Made by a program: the position numbers and the translations under genes
Part shown: positions 46,356 to 57,174 of the stretch, piece after piece
How positions within the stretch are numbered: the stretch's first letter is position 1
Layout of the letters: each line of letters starts with the position of its first letter
Notes under the pieces: model-generated
What the model was told of the DNA's origin: nothing
Database searches by the model: none
Seen by the model: the letters and a program-made list of their open reading frames with translations, nothing else
NCBI GenBank assembly: GCA_023213315.1
Contig: JAKCPI010014850.1
Location: 37,729-101,728 of the forward strand
Direction of reading: 5' to 3'
Source of the DNA: Euborellia annulipes
Lineage: Eukaryota > Arthropoda > Insecta > Dermaptera > Anisolabididae
DNA: 64,000 bases

Positions 46356-46408
46356 ATCTGCTCGTCGACGTTTCGGGTGCTAACCGCCCCCTTCTTCAGG
46401 ACTGAGCA
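46356..46408 (-). ncRNA. Hammerhead-like ribozyme motif, best copy
   Basis: Minus strand: CTGCTCAGTC, CTGAAGA, A, GGGGGC-GGTTA-GCACCC, GAAAC, GTC, GACGAGCAG. Stem I can form from GTC/GAC plus CTGCTC/GAGCAG with one bulged A. Stem II has five of six pairs. GAAAC followed by GTC would be a very short stem III with the usual cleavage triplet. The extra A between CUGAAGA and stem II is not canonical. Such motifs are known at the ends of Penelope-like retroelements; no such RT is seen nearby. Confidence 0.45.
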
Positions 46409-46554
46409 GGTGTCAATTATAACAATAAGGTGTCACTTAGCATCAATAATATACACAATTTCCAGTCAAAGAAAATATATCTTCAATAAGTTTATGTCTT
46501 ATATACCAAGGGTCGCGATGTTCGGTTTATTTAGACTGTGTAATTATTTTTTCG

Positions 46555-46628
46555 CTTGAAACAGAATTCGAACCCTTGCCGCTTGATATCACAAGCTAAT
46601 GCTCTTCCTCTGAGCCACGGAACTTAAA
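46555..46628 (-). repeat. tRNA-like sequence
   Basis: Minus strand: CCGTGGCTCAGAGGAAGAGC (A box), a GCTTG ... CAAGC anticodon-type stem, then GGGTTCGAATTC (B box). The anticodon loop is about 6 bases and the acceptor ends do not pair, so it is a tRNA-derived SINE head or pseudogene, not a working tRNA. Confidence 0.5.
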
Positions 46629-46739
46629 TTTTTTTCTAAATTATATTGGAAACAAATTAATTTAGGAAAATAAAAGGAAAAGGGCACGCCCAAATTCGCT
46701 TCCCAATCTAATTACAAAAAAATATTCTAAAAAAAATTA

Positions 46740-46862
46740 GCAAAATTGTGAGTGTTGCTAAGCCAAACACATCATGGTCCCCGGGAATCGAACCTAGGAT
46801 CTCTAGTCTTTCCGGGGATCGGTGTGCTACCCCTCAGACCACCGGATCCTCGACCAAGCAAA
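46740..46862 (-). repeat. tRNA-derived SINE, family F copy
   Basis: Minus strand: GGTGGTCTGAGGGGTAGCAC then ACCGATCCCCGGAAAG, a B box AGGTTCGATTCCCGG, then a short tail. It matches the 15389 copy in the GCACACCGAT and B-box segments. Confidence 0.55.
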
Positions 46863-48133
46863 AAAAAATAAGAAACTTCAGATGATTTGAAAGTATAAGT
46901 CCAACCTGCCACACCAAAAAGGGACGCAACAATAGAATTGTTCACCCCCCCCCTTGCAGCCTCAGATGCAGATCTAAGACTAAAGATCCCTCTCGTATAA
47001 TTCACTTAAAAATAAATTAATAATAAAAATGATTGTAATTTTATTTATTTCAATGTTTATATACAATGTGATATACGGTATTTTTTTGACTAGCTGGCCA
47101 GCTTTTTTTTTTTATAATATAATTTATCATCTGGGGAATTATTTATTGTAACCGATAATGAGAATTTGAATATGTTTTACGATTCTATTCTCTCTTCCTC
47201 TATCTCTCGAATTGATATTTTTTATGGATTAAAAATATTTTATTTATTATCATTAAATGATAAAATAAAATCGATTAAATTGCGATTAAAAAAGATTAGT
47301 AATTGAGCCAATAATATTTGGGGATGTAAAATATTCATTTGCCAAAATGACATTATCTTCTACTACGTAAAATAATGTTAGTTAATAATTCGATCAAAAA
47401 ATTATTTTTATTAAAAAAAAAAAAAAATCCTAATCATAATAATAATAAATTAATTTTGTTTCATTTTTTCAGTCGTTTCAATGGTGAAAAGATTAATATC
47501 TCTATTCATAACGTTGAATTTTTTTCAATTAAAAAAATTAAATGATTAAATAAAAATATTTTTAGTATTTTTTTATTTTTAATAAATTTTAATTTTACTA
47601 CCCGTAAGGAATAGCGGAATAGAATAGTTTTATATAAATTAATTGTTGCAATTTACTGTAGAACTTTAACCTCAACCTAGTCAAACTTATTCTCTGCCAT
47701 TGAATACTTTTCATTTTAGTGATTACCAATACTGCATCATTAGATTTTACCCCTAATCTAAATAAAATATTACCTATAAACATGCTTGAATAATCTTTGA
47801 CCTGAGGCGCAATCAGAGGAGGGTGTAGAAGTATGGGAATTAACCTTCCCCTCCCCTCAGGAGACAGAAAAAAGAGCAGCCGGGGATGTAATTTTTGGAA
47901 TATTTAAAAAAAAATGTTTACATTTGTTTAAATATTTTATTAGTAATAAAAACCCCAAAGGACCAAGCTGTCGAATTTCTCAAAGAAATCTATAGGCTAA
48001 TCCTGGTTGCGCTATTACCTTTGACTAATAGAAAAAAATTCCACCCACCCAAATCAGACCTGTAATTTGCTGAATTAACAAATAAAGATATTATATTCCA
48101 TCCCCTAATAAAATTCTATTAAGATATTTACCT
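46863..48133. other. AT-rich non-coding stretch
   Basis: No gene or recognised repeat. Confidence 0.5.
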
Positions 48134-48780
48134 AAAAAATCTGGTGTGAGGTAGCACACAACTTTCTCTTACCTTCGGTAATCGAAAGTTGTGTACTGTG
48201 CTGTACACCAGATTTTTTGTGTCGACATGTATTTAGTTCCCGGCAGTAGGGAATATTTGAATTCAGATGTAAAATTTATAAACGTGGGAAAATATTTATA
48301 TTTTGTTACCTGGCAACCATTTCTCCTATCTTTCCTGTGAAGCACAAGAGAAAGTGTGCTCAAACAATTTTGAGGGCAAAACGCGAATATAATTTGAAAG
48401 AGCATCTAAAAAATAATTGATTTTTGAATTTTAATCAAAATCGTTAGAGCGAATTTTGAGAAAATCGAAAAAACTGAAAAAGTACATCAGTAAAGTACTA
48501 TACTCTTTGGGATTTTGATTAAAAGTTATTTTTCGGTCCCGGGGGTGTTTAACTTAAATATAAAATTTCAGCCTCCTAGCTCAATTCCTTCATGCTTAAA
48601 ATTGAACACACACACACACACCCACCCACCCACACACACACAGACAGACATGTCGAAAACCATTTTTGGATTCAGGGGACTCAAAACGAAGATCCATCAA
48701 AATCTCGACATCGAATTTTTGAATGAACAATATTCTCTCTATATATATATTAATATATAATAGGTAAGAGAAAGTAAAAA
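48134..48780 (-). mobile_element. Family A element with many tiny deletions
   Basis: Sister of 44310-44987 by shared variants, but riddled with losses of one to four bases (for example GTACTATACTCTTTGGGATT where the sister family reads GTACTAGTACTCTTTGGCCG; CATGTCGAAAACC for CATGTCGCGAAAACC). Both hairpin ends remain. Confidence 0.75.
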
Positions 48781-48829
48781 TAATAAACTGTACCACCAAA
48801 AAAATAAATCAAACACAAGAGAATAAAAA

Positions 48830-48869
48830 GTATTTTCGGCATCCTAGGGCCCTAGGATGCCGAAAATAC
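48830..48869. repeat. Perfect 40-bp palindrome
   Basis: GTATTTTCGGCATCCTAGGG followed directly by its exact reverse complement. The arm is the SINE tail domain (TTTTCGGCATC). The following ACAGCCGGCATACAGACTTT then AACAATAACATTAATGACGA belongs to the same SINE end variant seen at 26345 and 31170. A head-to-head joint of two SINE tails is the simplest explanation. Confidence 0.7.
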
Positions 48870-49018
48870 AGCCGGCATACAGACTTTAACAATAACATTA
48901 ATGACGAGATATATTTAGGGTAAGGCCGAATACGGGGGGGGTAAAGGGGGATAAAATTACCCCCTCCCCTCCTCCTCGAGATTTGAGAAAAATATTTTTC
49001 TTGAAAATTAAATTATAA

Positions 49019-49095
49019 ATACAGAATGCAACTTTAAATTACCAAAAGTAAGAGAAAATTGTGTGTTGTGCGATCAGTCACACCAAATTTACCTC
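49019..49095 (+). repeat. Family A right-hairpin fragment
   Basis: TACCAAAAGTAAGAGAAAAT then TGTGTGTTGTGCGATCAGTC and ACACCAAATTT: only half of the right hairpin, inside a G/C-run repeat region (48935-49130). Confidence 0.5.
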
Positions 49096-49648
49096 ACCTC
49101 CTCCCGAAAAATTCTTCTTGATTAGCCCTTGATTTAGGGGTTCATGAACACAAAAATATTTAAAATTACTGAAAATAAAAAAAAAAAACTGTTGCGCCAC
49201 TGCTACTACATGGGGGATGCTAATTCACTAGCTTAACGGTGAATATGCCAGAGCTTGTAATCTGTATTACTCCTAGTGCCCATATTTTCATTTTATCCTT
49301 TACTTGTTTTCCCAACTAGGAAATGATTTTTCATTTCATTTTTAAAAATTGCCTCCTATTAATGATTCAGAACAAGCAACCAATAATAAAATTTATATGA
49401 TAAAAAATCTTAAAATATTTTTCTAAACTTCTCTCTTTATAACAAGAAAATTTAATGTAATTTTGATTAAAAATTTGAAAGATTAAAATAATTATAATTT
49501 GTTTTGTTAAGTTTGAGATCAGCTTAAAAAATGTGAAAAGAAATTGGAAGCTATTTTAAGGGCTTATAACGTCTTCGATGACGTAACCATCTAAATATTT
49601 ATATCAAGTAAGGTTGGAATATTTTTATGAAGTAAGGTTGGAACAGAG

Positions 49649-49713
49649 ACTGGCAGCTAAATTTTTTTCTTTAAATAAAATATGAAGAAAAAAAATTTGG
49701 CTGCCAGTCTCTG
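49649..49713. repeat. Short inverted repeat
   Basis: GAGACTGGCAGCTAAATTTT ... pairs with AAAATTTGGCTGCCAGTCTC across a loop of about 12 bases. Arms about 27 bp with one or two mismatches. Could be a transcriptional hairpin or a tiny foldback. Confidence 0.5.
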
Positions 49714-50654
49714 CTCATGAAAACCTTGATACAACTCAACAGCCACAACTACAATCTAACTATTTTTCCTTTGACTTTTTTAAAATTGAAATCCTCATGA
49801 TTTAAATGTAATGAACAAGCAAAATCAAAATATTTCAAATGAATTGATGCCTATCGAAAAATAATATCTTTTTAAAATGTTCTGAAAACATATATATATA
49901 TATATATATAGATTTATAAAATGGGAAAAAAAAATTTGGTAAGTTTTGTTTGTTTTTCACAAAGTTTTCACCATTAATTAATTTTACAAAATGTTTTAGG
50001 TGTTAATTAAAATAAATTTCAAAAAATCTAGAAGATAGAATAACAAAAATACTGCATATGTCGCTCTCTCTCATCAATCAAGTCATTGACAGACACAACG
50101 AGGGAATAACTATCCAGCATCTTCTTCGAAATCTCTCTTGCCAACAGGATATTGATTAAGATCTGATGAAAATGGATACATTTTTAGCAAACTCTGGATT
50201 GGGACTAAGCAACAGTGATCTAAGTATTAAATATTCCTTATTTCCTCTGCCAAAAATCCTTGAAAAAAAAAATTTTAATGAAAAATGTCAAATTTTAAAT
50301 GAATAAAGGGAATGACAGCCTATGGAAAAATAGCAATCAAAAATTATTTTCTCGGATGTGTCCGCCCCAAGGAAAAAATAAAGGAAAAATGAAATGAAAG
50401 ATTTTTTAAGTTGATAAATCTATTGTTTTTACTATGTATTTCATTTTGTTTGTGTTTTTTGTTTGAATGTTTTTTCTATTATTTTGATTGTGTTATTAGT
50501 AGTGATGTTTCTTCTATGTATGTATTTCTTATGTATATTTGTAGAATTATATTAAATGCAAGTAGTAGTGTAGACTACTGGCGTGATGGCCTGCGACCAA
50601 CAGCCATGTTAAATAAAAGAAAAACAAATTGATTGCCTAATTTTTTTAACTTTG

Positions 50655-50745
50655 TTGAAGGTCTTTTCGGCATCTGAAGCCATTTAGATCGGTCTTTATT
50701 TAATTCAGGCCGAATAAAGATGATTAATTCAGATAAATTCACAAG
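50655..50745 (-). repeat. SINE tail fragment
   Basis: GGTCTTTTCGGCATCTGAAG then CCATTTAGATCGGTCTTTAT: shared tail domain followed by a body start like 16815 and 40428. Confidence 0.5.
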
Positions 50746-51262
50746 CCACACCGAATGTAGGACCAGATTCTTCAAACAAGTGGCTCAGTATTTCCATATA
50801 TCGACGCATAAAAGTACTATCGACAAACTTTCGTCTTCCCCCGAGTTACCTTATATATAATTGTATATTATAACTGTCAGAATCTCAGCAGGTGAAAATG
50901 ACATTTGTTGATTTTATCAGTTTTAAAAAAATCATAAATGCTTAAAATGTTTGTATGTGTATCAGTCTGCATCAATGTTAATAAACAGCAGAAATTCAAT
51001 TAATAAATAAAAATTTTTTATTCATGTGCTGATTCAGGCGAGATTTATATCATTATATTATATCTACGGCGAAGAAGCTTCAAAGTCAATTTAATTAAAA
51101 TTTTTTTTAAATAGGTCTATATAAAAATAAATAAAAAAAAAAAAAGGTTTTTTGGATTGACAAATCGATTGCCAAATAGATGACAAATATGTTATAATAA
51201 TGTAATAAATGGTAATAAATGTAATTTTAATGAATTATTTTAGCTTGACAATAAGAACTCAC

Positions 51263-51340
51263 CGAAGTGACATAGACGAATTGCAGAGCCCAGCAGAGCA
51301 GAGGAGATCAACACAAGAAAATATATTACGAGATGAACAC
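51263..51340 (-). CDS. Candidate exon encoding a hydrophobic segment
   Basis: On the minus strand TTTTTAG precedes the block at 51341 and GTGAGTTCT follows it at 51262, a strong donor. The 78-bp exon read after two leading bases gives VHLVIYFLVLISSALLGSAI then RLCHF, a hydrophobic stretch of signal-peptide or membrane-segment type, and ends one base into a codon. It is GC-richer than its flanks. Its incoming phase fits the candidate ATG exon ending at 58308. No protein family recognised. Confidence 0.35.
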
Positions 51341-51988
51341 CTAAAAATCATTAATTATTATTGAAACAATGAAAATGATAGGATTTTTAAATAAAATCTC
51401 TTAATATGAAAAAAAATTAAAATGGATGCTGTTAAGATCCTTTATGTGAGTAAAGTCAAAAAATTAAATTAGCTATTTTTATAATATTTAATATTCCCAA
51501 TTATATACCGAGTATAATTAAACTCTAAATTAATTATAAATTTGAAATATAATTGATTTATATTAGTAAAATGAATGAATAAAATAAAAATCACCTTTAA
51601 TATTGGACATATTTTCAAATGTCATTCACTAAAAAACACTCAACTCACTCACAAAGAATATACACCTGATTTACACTCTTTGCACACACATAGATATAGT
51701 TGGTCAAAGAGGTTGACTAACCAAGACGACAAGATGGCCTCACAGTATCCAGCATCTCAAATAAACATTCAATTTTTTAAATGTAAATATGAAAAATATT
51801 TTTACTATATTATAGTTTTATAAATTATTAAAAATAAAAATAATATGCTGTGTTTTTTATTATAATTTATTCCAAAAATTACGGGTAAAATAAAAAAAAT
51901 TTTCTTATAAAATGTGTGGGAAAAATTTATATTTTGAAATTTGTATTTATTAAAATAAAATTTAATTATCTGTTCATAATGAGACATT
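51341..51988. other. AT-rich stretch
   Basis: No gene or repeat recognised. Confidence 0.5.
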
Positions 51989-52585
51989 TCCATGTAAGCA
52001 GGGCCGCAGACAGGGGGGCTATATCCCCGGGGCCCGGGCCCTTTGCGCTCCAACCTTAAAATTCTAATAAAAAATAATTTTCATGGTTAAAATTTCAATA
52101 AAAAAATTTAAAGAAATAAAGAAATTTTTTTTCCTGAGTGGGCCCGGGCCCTTTAAGCTCAAATCTTAAAATTATAAATAAAAAATGATTTTCTTGAAAT
52201 CCTTTTCCTGAGAGGGCTCGGGCCCTTTAAGCTCAAATCTTAAAATTATAAATAAAAAATGATTTTCTTGAAATTCTTTTCCCAAATCTTAAAATTATAT
52301 GAACGATAAATGATCGCTGGAGGTATTTGCAGGCCATACTGAAAACGGGACCAAATTGGGGAATTCCTTAGGTACTCCAAAATTTTTGATAAAATCTCTA
52401 GCTAATTTTTTAAAATTTTAATTTTATTAAAATTGTCATTTTATTTAAAATTTTTAAAGTTTTATAGTAGATTTGTTTTTGTTTTATACTATTTGAACAT
52501 ATTAAATTATTTTAATTTTCCAAAAAGAATTTTTTTGCCCCCCTCCCCCCCCCCCTGATTCAAATTTGTTCCGGCGCCCCTGCCT
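51989..52585. mobile_element. G/C-run element with internal tandem units
   Basis: The left boundary is around GCAGGGCCGCAGACAGGGGG and the right around CCCCCTGATTCAAATTTGTT then CCGGCGCCCCTGC. The right end is the inverse of the left end of the hAT-like element at 6867 (GGCGCCGGAACGAATTTGAA). Inside (52035-52290) two and a half tandem units start GGGCCCTTTAAGCTC and run about 76 bp. Probably a decayed hAT-type element; no duplication confirmed. Confidence 0.45.
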
Positions 52586-52760
52586 TTATGCCAACATAAA
52601 TAAAAAAAAAAAAATTTAAAAATTTGTCAAAATTCCCTAAACATAGGGTTACCAAAATTTATATTGCACAAATCCTTCTCTCGTTATAATGACAGATAAA
52701 TGAAATTATAAATTAGCATTAAAAATAAAAGGAAATTGATAATATAATTTAAAAAAAAGT

Positions 52761-52848
52761 GCAGGAGGTGGATTTGAACTCGCGAAGTTTGGTTACGTGA
52801 GAATGGAAAAAAATGAGGACGATTTAACCACTTGAGCCACTCTTTGAA
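52761..52848 (-). ncRNA. tRNA-like module, left arm
   Basis: Minus strand: GAGTGGCTCAAGTGGTTAAA (good A box, like Ser/Leu tRNAs TGGCCGAGTGGTTAAGGC), a 40-base middle, then GCGAGTTCAAATCCACC (B-box-like), and a T run (52751-52758 as A on the plus strand) fitting a Pol III terminator. Acceptor and T stems do not pair, so not a working tRNA. Confidence 0.45.
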
Positions 52849-53372
52849 TAATTCTTTAAGGGAAAAATAAGCAATTTAAGAAACATGAAATAAATGAAGT
52901 ATTAAAAAAATTTTAATATTCCACTTATCATATATCATTTTTCTTTACTTTTAATGCGGATTAATAATTTATAATAAAAATATCAATAGCATGCCTAGTT
53001 TTCAAATAATTCAATGTGCAAACGTCAGATTGTTTATGCCTTAATGTAATTAAACCAAAAACTTTATCTAACATATGATACATGTCATTAATTCTTGAAT
53101 TCCCCCTGATTCCAGAGAACTAAAGCCCTTTTAATTATATGATCTAATTTGGGAGTTATTAGCGATCAAAGTTAAGTCTATTTTCGTCCTTAATGACATC
53201 AACAACACTCAATTCTATATTATCGAAAAAGCTTATTTAGCATTGTCCGATTAAAACCAAATTTTTACCAGAGATTTATAATTAAAAAATGAGTTTTTTT
53301 CTAAAGTTTCATTGAGATTGGTAAAGAAATAAATAAAATATTGACTATTTTGTAAATTTAGTTTTAGAATTC

Positions 53373-53433
53373 GGGATCCCGGATTGGTAAAGAGAGCGCT
53401 CTGTGAACCGGGTCTAGGCTTGAATCTGAGATT
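53373..53433 (+). ncRNA. tRNA-like sequence at palindrome centre
   Basis: GGGATCC at the 5' side pairs with GATTCC at the 3' side (six pairs including one G-T), as a tRNA acceptor stem would. GGATTGGTAAAGAGAGCGCT resembles an A box/D arm and GGCTTGAATCTGAG a B box/T loop. The inverted arms begin right at the acceptor stem. The anticodon arm is unclear; it may be a degenerate tRNA. Confidence 0.4.
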
Positions 53434-53961
53434 CCAATTCTAAAACTCAATTTACAAAATAGTCAATATTTTATTTATTTCTTTACCAATCTCAATGAAA
53501 CTTTAGAAAAAAACTCATTTTTTAATTATAAATCTCTGGTAAAAATTTGGTTTTAATCGGACAATGCTAAATAAGCTTTTTTCGATAATATAGAATTGAG
53601 TGTTGTTAATGTCATTAAGGTCGAAAATAGACTTAACTTTGATCGCTAATAACTCCCAAATTAGATCATATAATTAAAAGGGCTTTATTTCTCTGGAATC
53701 AGGGGGAATTCAAGAATTAATGACATGTATCATATGTTAGATAAAGTTTTTGGTTTAATTACATTAAGGCATAAACAATCTGACGTTTGCACATTGAATT
53801 ATTTGAAAACTAGGCATGCTATTGATATTTTTATTATAAATTATTAATCCGCATTAAAAGTAAAGAAAAATGATATATGATAAGTGGAATATTAAAATTT
53901 TTTTAATACTTCATTTATTTCATGTTTCTTATATTGCTTATTTTTCCCTTAAAGAATTATT

Positions 53962-54046
53962 CAAAGAGTGGCTCAAGTGGTTAAATCGTCCTCATTTTTT
54001 TGCATTCTCACGTAACCAAACTTCGTGAGTTCAAATCTACTGCACT
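53962..54046 (+). ncRNA. tRNA-like module, right arm
   Basis: Mirror of the left-arm module: GAGTGGCTCAAGTGGTTAAA ... GTGAGTTCAAATCTACTGCA, followed by CTTTTTTTTT. The two modules diverge mainly at their 3' ends. Confidence 0.45.
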
Positions 54047-54079
54047 TTTTTTTTATTTTTGTAAATTTTTTTTTTTTTT

Positions 54080-54250
54080 AAATAAAAAACATTCACACTC
54101 ACACTCACACACACATTCACACAGTCTTTTCGGCAACAGGCCATTTAAGACTTTAGACGATAACTGTTGTAAGTAATATATATATTGTGGGTTCAGGCAT
54201 TTCTATTTAAGCCATCTGGTATCCAAATGGCTTAAATAAAATCATCGGAC
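54080..54250 (-). repeat. tRNA-headed SINE, head missing
   Basis: Same family as 31085-31347: CACACTCACACTCACACAC tail, CTTTTCGGCAACAGGCCATT, GATAACTG, GGCATTTCTATTTAAGCCAT, GGTATCCAAATGGCTTAAAT and ATCATCGGACT. It stops before the B box. It lies directly beside the long inverted repeat. Confidence 0.6.
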
Positions 54251-54254
54251 TTCA

Positions 54255-55572
54255 TCATAATGAAACTCTTCTCCTGAAAAGATAACCTCTCTATATCCAT
54301 AAGAAGGCATGTTTTTTGATAACACTAGAATATATATTATATATATATATATATAAATTTTTTCTTTTTTAGTGCACATAAGCCTCGACACCTAGTTGGA
54401 GAAGCCCAGCTTTAAGCCGTTGAGCACTATTTGCTAATACATGATTGTCAAAACTTTTTATTTTGTAATTGAGGCACACACAACTCTTCGGGATCTGTGA
54501 AATGTCTAATTCAAAAAAATACATCTACAAGACTTATCACTTCACTCTCTTCGATGTTATTTCATCCAGCTTTGTATATAGGTATATTATCTACTTATAT
54601 ATATCCACTATAACAAATATAAAAATATTCTTCCAATTATTATAGGAAGATTTGCCAAAACGACATTCTATTCAATATAGGCCTATTAGTATTAGTAAAA
54701 ACAAATTTTCAATTTCTCAAAATATCTTTCTTTATCTTTGGGAAAAATCTTACATTTTAGAATAGAACAAGAATAATTAATATTATACTCTTTAGATTTT
54801 TTTTTCAAAAAATATCAAAAATATCTTATTACTAATCTGAAACATCTTTACGGCTACTCAAATATAGTACTTTTTATTTGATATTTTTTAAAACAACCAG
54901 AAAATTGAAAGATTAAACAAGTGACGGATGAATTGAAGATTATGTCGACAATTTTTGTTTTTTCTATGATATGGAACTTTTTCAGGTTTTTTTCTCTCTC
55001 CATTCATTTTATTAGCCAAAAATAGAAGTGGCAAAGACAATTTGAACCAGATTTATATAAAAATATCGAAAATATAGAAGAAATATGAAAGTGACACTAA
55101 CCTAAAAAACGTAAGTTATTTTATTTATTCATCAACTAGGCCCATATTTAAAACAAATATTAAGGCAAATTTAGGAATTCTCGGTTGGGGATTCGAATAT
55201 ACTTTAAAACAACATGCAGGGGTCCCGACTTTGCAGGGTTCGGTCCGGTTAAGGTTCAGCTGGCTTAGAAAAAAAAAATTTTAAAACAACTAGGAAACTT
55301 TCTCGACATCAGCTCGGTTAGTTTCGGTTTAAAACCGTTCATTTAGAAGCGATTGGATATTACTTTAAAAATAAAAATGAGCTAAGCTAATTAGATACTA
55401 TAACTAAAGTCCCTAATCCAACAGATATCAGACAACTTGTGGTGTATGTGATAACAGATCAAAATGTAATACTCAAATGATAAATCCGTTCTTCCCAGTG
55501 TCCAGTGTAGTTACCTCGTCATCCTTGATTCCCAGCTCCTCGTTGCGCCAGGGAGACAAAATTAATTTTTAT
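54255..55572. other. AT-rich stretch
   Basis: No gene. TA run at about 54326-54356. A small patch near 55215-55265 (CCCGACTTTGCAGGGTTCGG) may be a decayed G-run repeat. Confidence 0.5.
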
Positions 55573-55580
55573 CCTATTTT

Positions 55581-55897
55581 TAGGAACCGACCGAATATTC
55601 GGTTTCGGCCAAAAATCATGGTTTCGGCCGTAGATTCGGTTTCGGCCAAAAAGTAGCCGAAACCAGAGTCGGAAAAAATGGGATGAGACTCGCATGCAAA
55701 AAAAAAAAAAGGGTCAAATGATTTGTATTTGAGGGAGAAAAAAATTTGGGTAAAATGATTATCACGGGAGGGAAAAAAAGGTAAAATGAAAAAAAAAATT
55801 TATAGGAAATACAAGTTTCGGTTTCGGCCGAAACTAAGGTTGAGGCCGAATATTCGGTTTCGGTTTCGGCTGAAAATCTTGTTTCGGTCGGACCCTA
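55581..55897. mobile_element. hAT-like MITE with TTCGG repeats
   Basis: TIRs TAGGAACCGACCGAA and TTCGGTCGGACCCTA. The 8-bp duplication CCTATTTT lies at 55573-55580 and 55898-55905. The interior holds reiterated TTTCGGCC blocks and a region with GGGAGGGAAAAAAAGG. No transposase. Confidence 0.8.
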
Positions 55898-55905
55898 CCT
55901 ATTTT

Positions 55906-56630
55906 ACTCATTGTTTTTTTCATAGACTAGATATATTTAGTATCATTTTTTAAGAAAAATATATTTTTTTTATTTTTTTGGAATCCATATATATATATAT
56001 ATGGACTAGATCGACCACTATTTAACTTCTTGTATATGGAAGTAGGTTGTTTATTTGGCGACATTTCAAATTCACAATGAAAACTATCATTTCGTTTTAA
56101 AATTTTGTTTACCAAATTTTTTACAAATAAGGTGTGAATTGCGAGCATACAAGAGTTGGTCTTTCCGAGGCCAACAGCCAGCACTGGTCCCTCTTGACTG
56201 GTCTCACCGGGTCCAGATATGTCTTATCACTCGATAGGACGAGTCGAGGTCTTCGAAAGTTGGTTGCTGGTCTTTATATATATAAACATTTATTTATATA
56301 TATATATATGTATGTGTGTGGCTGTGAGTATGTGAGAGTTGTCTATTTTTTTTTTTTTTTTTGTTTTCTTTTAAATCTTTTCAACGATAGCCGGTGTTGT
56401 CGGCGAGCTGGTATGCAGCTTGCCACATTCGACTTCAATGAAGTGAGACCCGTTTCGGGCAAGGTTTAGCTCAACTCACTTTTGCGTCATTCATATATAC
56501 TTACTCTAGACGTATAGTCATGGAAAAGACAAGTATGCTTGCTATTTTTCTAATTTTGACACAAAGTTGGATATATAAAGAAAGTCAGTTATATTGAGAT
56601 GAATTAAAAAAAACAAAAAAAAAAACACTT
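55906..56630. other. Mixed non-coding stretch
   Basis: A less AT-rich patch at 56150-56275 (CTGGTCTCACCGGGTCCAGA) with an inverted GACTGGTCTCACCGGG-type look has overlapping ORFs on both strands. TA runs near 55988 and 56295. No supported gene. Confidence 0.35.
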
Positions 56631-56831
56631 TTTCCTTGCGGCTCCTGTGGCCTTTTGGGATATATTCTATCTATTTTATTTATTATTAGGCTTTATATTA
56701 CTGGCTCTCTGTGAACGAATGATAGGCTTGTTTTTAGGGGCCACCAATCCAGATTATTTTGAGCTTAATATATTAAGCCATGCCAAAGCTGAAGTTGCTA
56801 TAGCAACAAACTTCAGATTCTTAACAATTTT

Positions 56832-56880
56832 AAAGAACTGAAGATGAGACAATAAAGTTAACCCGAAACATCTCATTGGC
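56832..56880 (+). ncRNA. CTGAAGATG ... CCGAAACATC motif
   Basis: CUGAAGA and GAAAC boxes are both present, separated by a decayed hairpin (GAGACAATAAAGTTAACCC). The triplet is ATC rather than GTC. A relic of the hammerhead-like motif family. A hAT-like MITE landed immediately after it. Confidence 0.25.
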
Positions 56881-57166
56881 AGTGGCGTAACGTACGCCCC
56901 CGCAGACCCCGCGATGCCGGGGGGCCCCGGACCTTGGGGGCCCATGGGCCGGGCCCGGCTAAAAAACTGTATTTTCTCAGGGCTCCGAAACGGAAAAATT
57001 TAGATTAAAAAAAAAAATAATAATAATGAAAATTTCTCTTTGAGAGGGCCCGGGCCCTCAGGGTTCAGGGATATACGCTATTTAAAAAATATTTTTTGTA
57101 TGGTCTAATAATGGGGCCCGAAATAAAGGTTGCGGGGGGGCCCAGCTAAAAAACGTTACGCTACTG
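56880..57166. mobile_element. hAT-like MITE with 8-bp TSD
   Basis: TIRs CAGTGGCGTAACG and CGTTACGCTACTG. The 8-bp duplication CTCATTGG lies at 56872-56879 and 57167-57174. Sub-terminal GC-rich blocks (GGGGGGCCCC; GGGCCCGGGCCC) are typical of this element type. No transposase. Confidence 0.85.
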
Positions 57167-57174
57167 CTCATTGG

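Larger units (their letters stand above)
49096..51262. other. AT-rich stretch (intron if exon 51263 is real)
   Basis: Holds a hairpin at 49649-49713, a TA run at about 49890-49911, and a SINE tail at 50655-50745. No gene. Confidence 0.45.
52751..54054. repeat. 1.3-kb near-perfect long inverted repeat
   Basis: Left arm 52751-53371 and right arm 53434-54054 are inverse copies of about 620 bp, with about nine visible differences (around 98 percent alike). The spacer of about 62 bp contains a tRNA-like sequence. Each outer end carries a class-II tRNA-like module pointing outward and ending in a T run on its own strand. No ORF. The transcript or single strand would fold into one very long hairpin. 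Origin unknown: a recent inverted duplication or an undescribed foldback element. Confidence 0.85.

Noticed and set aside
46555..46628. Functional tRNA gene
   Set aside because: A and B boxes are present but acceptor stem does not pair and the anticodon loop has the wrong size.
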